From positions 42,163,827 through 42,227,826 of the forward strand of contig NC_052051.1 in the NCBI RefSeq assembly GCF_903992535.2: DNA of 64,000 nucleotides, given 5' to 3'. Below the pieces are notes generated by a model. That model made no database searches, had not been told where the DNA came from, and was given only the letters and a program-made list of their open reading frames with translations. Source of the DNA: Arvicola amphibius. Taxonomy: Eukaryota > Chordata > Mammalia > Rodentia > Cricetidae. Positions 58,833 to 64,000 of this stretch are shown in pieces; position 1 is the first letter of the stretch; the number at the start of each line of letters is the position of its first letter. The translations under genes and the position numbers were made by a program.

Positions 58833-59260
58833 TTTATCTCCTCGGTCAGCTCTTCCGCGCATTATAGAGACCATGGGTATTTTCTCAAACAGTGATGGAC
58901 ACATATCTCACTCATAGGTCATTTTTAAATGTTCTGGACTCCATAGGTTGGAGTCTTGCTTCCTAAATAAGCTCCCAGGTCGTACCGTGCCAACAGTCTG
59001 GTCATACTTCGAAGAAAGATCACTGAGCAGAAGAAGTGGCAGGAAGTGTTCTTTCGCCCACTCACCAGTTCATCCCTTTCTACTAGACTAGATTCATCAC
59101 ACATGAATAAAGTGGGGAAATTGTCCATGGAAATGTGACCACACAGGCAAAAAATATCAAGAGGCTCTGACACAGTTGAGCTGAGGGAAACGCCAGGTTA
59201 GCGGTAAACTCACGCACAACTTGACTGGATTTTCTCCCTTTTATGTCAAGTTGTATTGAT
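58833..59260. other. Stretch without recognised feature
   Basis: No repeat or gene is supported. It lies between the URR1 copy and the L1 target site. Confidence 0.45.
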
Positions 59261-59274
59261 AAAAACCAAGTATT

Positions 59275-59781
59275 CCCCACATTGGAGCACTGGACTGAGC
59301 TCCCAAAGTCCCGATGAGGAGCAGAAGGAGCGAGAACATGAGGGAGAAAGTCAGGAACGAGAGGGGTGCGTTCACTCATGGAAACGGTGGGACAGAACTA
59401 ATGGGAGATCATCAACTCCAGTTGGAATGGGACTGATGGATCATGCGACCAAACCCGTCTCTCTGAGTGTGGCCAACAGCGCGGGCTGACTGAGAAGCAA
59501 AGGACAATGGCTCTGGGCTCTGATTGTTCTTCATGGACGGGCTCGGTGGGAGCCTTCTCAGCTTGGTCGATCACCTTCCTGGACCTGGGGGGAGTTGGGA
59601 GGACCTTGGTCTTAGCATAGAGTGGGGAACCCTGATGGCTCCTTGGCCTTGAGAGGGAGGGAGGGGAGGTATGGGTGGAGGGGAGGGGAGGGAAGGGGGA
59701 GGAGGAGGGGAGGGAGGGGGGAGGAGGAGGGAAGGAGATGGAAATTTTTAAATATAAAAAAAAATAAACCATGAGAAAAAA
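59275..59781 (+). mobile_element. Young 5'-truncated L1 (3' UTR only)
   Basis: Begins ccccacattggagcactgga, has the gggactgatggatcatgcga block and gagtgtggccaacagcg, then a G-rich polypurine tract (about 59652-59741) and an A-rich tail. A perfect 14-bp duplication aaaaaccaagtatt is at 59261-59274 and 59782-59795. The exact duplication and close match to L1 3'-UTR suggest a fairly recent insertion. The open frames within it are not ORF1 or ORF2. Confidence 0.95.
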
Positions 59782-59825
59782 AAAAACCAAGTATTGTAAT
59801 CACTGCATGTGTATGTTGATTTATT

Positions 59826-60028
59826 CAGCCAAATTCTCAACATGTGTGTCATGGCCCCTTGGGGGGTCACATATCAGATATTCTGCCTACCAGATATTTA
59901 CAATATAATTCATAACAGTAGCAAAATCAGTTATGAAATAGCAACAAAATAATTTTATGGTTGGGGGCCACCACAACATGAGGAAATTTATTAAAGGGTC
60001 ATAGCATTAGGAAAGTTGAGGACCACTG
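59826..60028 (-). mobile_element. URR1-type hAT DNA transposon (non-autonomous)
   Basis: The reverse copy has its better-kept terminus gaggaccactg at the right edge and a decayed terminus (ttctcaac) at the left. The body matches the copy at 58636-58824. No clear 8-bp duplication remains. Confidence 0.85.
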
Positions 60029-60059
60029 GTCTCGAGGCACAAGGTTATATATTTTTAAG

Positions 60060-60275
60060 TTAATTGTTTTTTCATTCGTGTGTACATTTATATGGATGTA
60101 CATGTGTGTGTGCCATGTCTTTGAAGTACTCAGAGAGGCCAAAAGAGGACATTGTAGCCACTGGATCTGGACTCACAGGCACTTGTGAGATGCTGGGTGT
60201 GGGTTCTAGGAACTGAACCTGTGGCCTTTGGAAGGCAACACGAGCTCTCAACTGTGGAGCCATCTCTCCAGTTTG
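60060..60275 (-). repeat. B2-type SINE
   Basis: The reverse head tgtggagccatctctccag is at the right, with ttctaggaactgaacctgtg body and GT-rich and AT-rich tail at the left. Confidence 0.88.
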
Positions 60276-61978
60276 TCAGATCACCAGTTCTTACTGAGTT
60301 TCTGGGGAGGCAGCTGCCTGCATTTTATGTGCACGGTGCAGCCTTTGTGCCTCCCTTTCCTTCCTTTAATAACACAGCCTGGGCCACTTACCTCCCTCGT
60401 TCACCCCTGTAAACTACCGGGCAGGGTTATATCCTGCTCACCTTTCTCATTAGGATTCTCACTGCTCTTAGAGTGCGGCTCCCCAGGCAAGGTGCTCATT
60501 CTGATCTCCGGTGCTTATAGCTCCCTTGCAGCCTTTCAGAATGGTGGGTTTTTAAGAAGTTCATACTTCTGCTTCAAGTCCACACATTAATGGGCATCAG
60601 TAAACTTGAGCTGAGGGAGTTTGCTGCAGCTTGCAGGATCATTTGTTGAAAATCGATTCCCCGAGTTCTCTTTCCCCTTCTCCAGTGGTGTGCTCCCATT
60701 CTGTTGTTGTTGTAATGGACGAGCGTTGATTTCCAGAGACTGAAATGTTCTTGCCGCAGGCGATGTCGGCCCAGGGGAATTAAGGGATGGCCCAATTTTC
60801 TCAATAGGGATGTGGAATGGGTTGTCTTCATGCTGCAGAAGCTGACTAAGGCATGGGAAAGAGCAGTGACTGACAGCAGGTTAGGGTTTGAGCTTCTCCA
60901 AACCCTCCCTGGAGTGGCTGCACTATCCTACAGAGAGACTCTCGACTTTGTAAGCAGGGACCATCATGTAGACTTCACCAGAGCTCTGCATGAGCCTGGG
61001 TTCCTGCTTCCACTCTGGCCTGTGGCACTGGGGAAGGACTGTCTATGTTTTTTGGAAGGAGAAAATTGGATCAGTGGTGACACCAGCTCAAAATGTCACT
61101 TCTGTGAAACTACCCAAGACATCAGGAGAAGCCAGGTCAGCAGTCAAACACCAGTGAGTGTGTCTGAGCAGCCTCCCTCTGTAAGGAGTTCTGTGCTTGT
61201 GTTTATCAACTGTTGGGTAACCTAGCTGTTGAACCCTTTGTGGACAGCTAGAGAAAATTAAGACAGGAAAAAAAAAAAACCTTTGGTATCTAGATCAAAT
61301 TAATTTACTTGTAGAGAGGCAATTTGGTAGGTTAGAGGAAAAAAATCAAGAAATGAAAATCAGTACTACTACTACTAATAATAATAATAATAATAATATC
61401 ACATATACATGTAAGAAGAAAAACAAACTCCTAATTTAAATGTAAGTAAATATATTCTTTTCCCAATTAGAATGGTAAAGACATATCCAGTACTTTTGCT
61501 CTTTGGTTGTTATATTGAAGGCCTCACTTGTTACTCTGGGTTGCCTTTCCATTGCTTTCCAGTGACGGATGAGCTGTGGCTGCCACCGAATATATTACTA
61601 GGTATCCCCATCTCGAAGTGCCAGGCTGCCTCTTCTCTCCAGTCACAGTGTGTTAGGGACAAGGCGGCACTGATGGAGTAAAGAACTCCCGTGTCTACAG
61701 TGTCGCCACCACTTGGAAGGGTCCACTCTCCACTCCATCATAGGAGCAGGTCCTGCTTCATTCTTTCTTTCCTCCCACAATAACAAATCCCTACAACGAA
61801 TGTGCCCAGGGACTCTGGTTCCCTGAAAGACAATCTCTCCAATCCATATGCAGCATCACATTGAGTACCCTTTTCCAAGAGTAAACCCTGCATCTTGTCA
61901 TGTGTCACTAAGTTGCCCACAGTTTCCTCAAGGGCTTACCAGTTCCCAAGGCAATATTCCTAGCACACACTGTCTTGC
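60276..61978. other. Mostly single-copy stretch
   Basis: Plus frame 60812-61225 (137 codons) has no recognisable domain. An (ACT)n/(AAT)n microsatellite lies at 61364-61398. No gene is supported. Confidence 0.45.
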
Positions 61979-62044
61979 ACACATTCATACATATTCATAC
62001 ATTCATACATTTATACATTTATGCATTCATACATTCATACATTG
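61979..62044. repeat. (CATTCATA)n-like tandem repeat
   Basis: About eight copies of an 8-bp unit alternating cattcata and catttata. Confidence 0.9.
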
Positions 62045-62141
62045 TCAGGAACGAGGATAAATGACATTTCTCAGTATTTTTGCAGTATCAGGATGAGCTA
62101 CAAAACAAAGTCAGAAAGCAGAGCTTGGAGCAAATGTCTCC

Positions 62142-62157
62142 GGGGGGGGGGGGGGGG
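62142..62157 (+). repeat. G16 homopolymer
   Basis: Sixteen uninterrupted guanines. They are prone to assembly error and to G-quadruplex formation. Confidence 0.9.
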
Positions 62158-62599
62158 AGCCTGATAAACCAAAAGGTCTTCCTGCCTCTTGTGTTTGCCT
62201 ACAAAGTAGTGGGTCCTGCTTTGGCTGCTGCAACCATCTTTCAATTTTAAGGTAACCTAGAAGAAGACATATGCTAATTATGCTAAAGTAGAAAGATCAA
62301 GCGATAGTCAAACCTTAATAGATCGAAAGGTTTTTTATTACATCTTTGTTCTACATTCTTCCAAACTTCAAATAAATCAAGAAAAAAAAATCTGAGTTGG
62401 TTTAAGTCACTGTGCCTTGAGACTCTATCTTTGAAGCCCCAGATGGTGTGGCCTGAACATGCTATAAGTTATAGTGAGACTCAATTAAAAATTGAACCTA
62501 AAAAAAATTCCTCTGAAACTTCATCTAGTTCCATGAAAGACATGGGCAAAAATCTATACTATGACTCTTTTAAATTGAATTGGGAAAACATAAACCAAA

Positions 62600-62815
62600 T
62601 ATATCTGGAGAGAGAGCTCAGAAGGTAAGCGTGTATATTGCCCACCACCTGCATGATGGCTAACAACTGTCTGCAACTCCAGCTCTAGAAAACCTGATGC
62701 TCTCTTATGAACTCCATGGGAAAGGCTCATGTGATTCACAGACAGACAGACAGACAGACAGACAGGCAGGCATAAACACCAACATGCATAAAATAAAAAT
62801 AAATAAATCCATAAA
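62600..62815 (+). repeat. B2-type SINE with (CAGA)n
   Basis: ctggagagagagctcagaag head, gtctgcaactccagctctag body, (caga)n at about 62737-62771 and an aaataaataaa tail. AT-rich sequence follows to about 62930. Confidence 0.85.
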
Positions 62816-64000
62816 TATATATTTAATATATTATTTAATATATTCACATTTCTAATATCTAATATATCAGTTTTATCAATACATTAAATAATAAATATTT
62901 GATATGTTAATACATAAATATGTATTGAGTATCTCCTACTGGGAAGTCTTATGAGTTATCCTAATACATCTCTCTTTATGCCATTTCATCTATAAATACA
63001 TCTGCTCAGGTCATGTCACCCACCGGACTCCACAAAAGACAGCCTGTAGGGGAAACATGAGGCTCTGCTCCCTGTGTGACAGCTCTGATGGTTTTTGGAG
63101 CAGCACCTTTGAGAATTCCCCTCTCAGGACCCTGGTCAGCAGCCTCACCCTGCATGTCACCCTCCCCTGTTCTTTGGCTCACAACCTACCCTCACTTGGT
63201 CTCCAGTCATTCTGGTCTGAGATAGGGTAGCCAGAAGGCCTGAAGTGACCGCTCCTAGAGCAATATCATGGGTAAATGGGCTTACTTCCCCTTGAAGAAA
63301 AACTGTATGCAGTCACTAAATTAGTTCATTTAAAGTGAATTTTATTTTTTATTGTTATTTCCCATCTTCAAGAATAGAACTTTCTAGATTTTTTTTTAAA
63401 AACAACATAAATATTTTGGAAATGATAGTCTTTATCAAAGTCTGGCGATGTATTTTAGGGAGTCTCACAGAAGAATGTTACTGCAAAAATATTAGCCACT
63501 TGTTTTTACAAAATAAGGAATAAGAAAACCCCAGATGAAGTCAAACAAAATACTCAATTCCCGTTCTACAGGAAAACAAACAATAGTGCTGGACATTACA
63601 GGTCATAATATTTTCATACAGAATTTGTGTTATGAAGAAATTCCATCTGTTATCCCAAATGTCTTGATGGGCTTTAAAGAAACCACACAATTATTAAATA
63701 ATTCACACCCTTTGGTGGCTATCTTCTTAGTTAAGATATTTTCTCAGTGAACTGAATTCTTGTCCAGAGACGGGATCTTTTCCATTGCTTGGTTTTATTT
63801 AGACACAAAGAATTCATTTAACTTAGAAAATTTAAATTGAGTACTTTGTCCAATAGAGCCAAAACATTTCTGCTTGAAGAAGGTCTTCTGAAGTAGTCCA
63901 GGAGACATCATCAGCCAGAGATAACAGCCACGAGGGAACGGACCTTCCCCCTCTGTCTACACTCCAACCTCAGCTGGACAGCTGGACAGCAGCAGGTGTA
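62816..64000. other. AT-rich then single-copy sequence
   Basis: AT simple sequence to about 62930, then no repeat family or gene that I can support up to the window end. Short frames at 63335-63750 have no recognisable domain. Confidence 0.5.

Noticed and set aside
61979..62044. CRISPR-like regularly spaced repeat
   Set aside because: The units are contiguous 8-bp microsatellite copies without unique spacers, and the genome is a mammal's.

Overview
The window reads as rodent nuclear DNA, most likely from a cricetid (hamster, vole or deer-mouse group). The evidence is the B1 SINEs that share the arm ending acaagagctagttccagga, the abundant B2 SINEs, Lx-type LINE-1 3' ends, URR1 DNA transposons and a class II endogenous retrovirus LTR family with a TGCTGTGGGACAATGG terminus. 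I cannot fix the species. I found no intact protein-coding gene, no rRNA gene, no CRISPR array and no bacterial-type operon. The open reading frames are short, lie in simple repeats or interspersed repeats, or are antisense shadows. The window is best described as intergenic or intronic, repeat-rich DNA.

Layout. 1-5 kb: an LTR-like repeat carrying B1 units, an LTR fragment, microsatellites, a B1 and a B2. 5-7.4 kb: MIR fragments, then a long L1 3'-UTR relic. 7.4-15 kb: mostly single-copy sequence with a B1, a B2 and a B1/degenerate-SINE pair, ending at a pure A41 tract. 15-20 kb: B1, pyrimidine tracts, a 38-bp tandem duplication, a B2 and two LTR-like relics. 20.9-21.7 kb: a 5'-truncated L1 on the minus strand with a 13-bp target-site duplication (TSD). 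22-29 kb: a rodent medium-reiteration repeat, a composite SINE, a solo class II LTR with a 6-bp TSD, and a 656-bp inverted-repeat element built from the same LTR family. 29-41 kb: long single-copy stretches with MIR, B1, B2, a second B1-bearing LTR-like element and simple repeats. 41-52 kb: mostly single-copy, with a tRNA-Phe 5'-half pseudogene and two good CTCF-like motifs in divergent orientation. 52.7-55.5 kb: stacked L1, rodent repeat, LTR, L1 and B2. 55.9-60.3 kb: L2 and MIR relics, then two URR1 transposons in opposite orientation flanking a young truncated L1 with a perfect 14-bp TSD. 60-64 kb: single-copy sequence, simple repeats and a B2.

No set of genes here works together. The structure comes from successive insertions, and target-site duplications let several be delimited to the base. 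The most unusual object is the LTR-derived foldback element at 26734-27389. It presents the LTR 5' terminus at both outer ends and appears to have inserted as one unit. Repeat family names are from memory of consensus sequences and were not checked with a repeat library.
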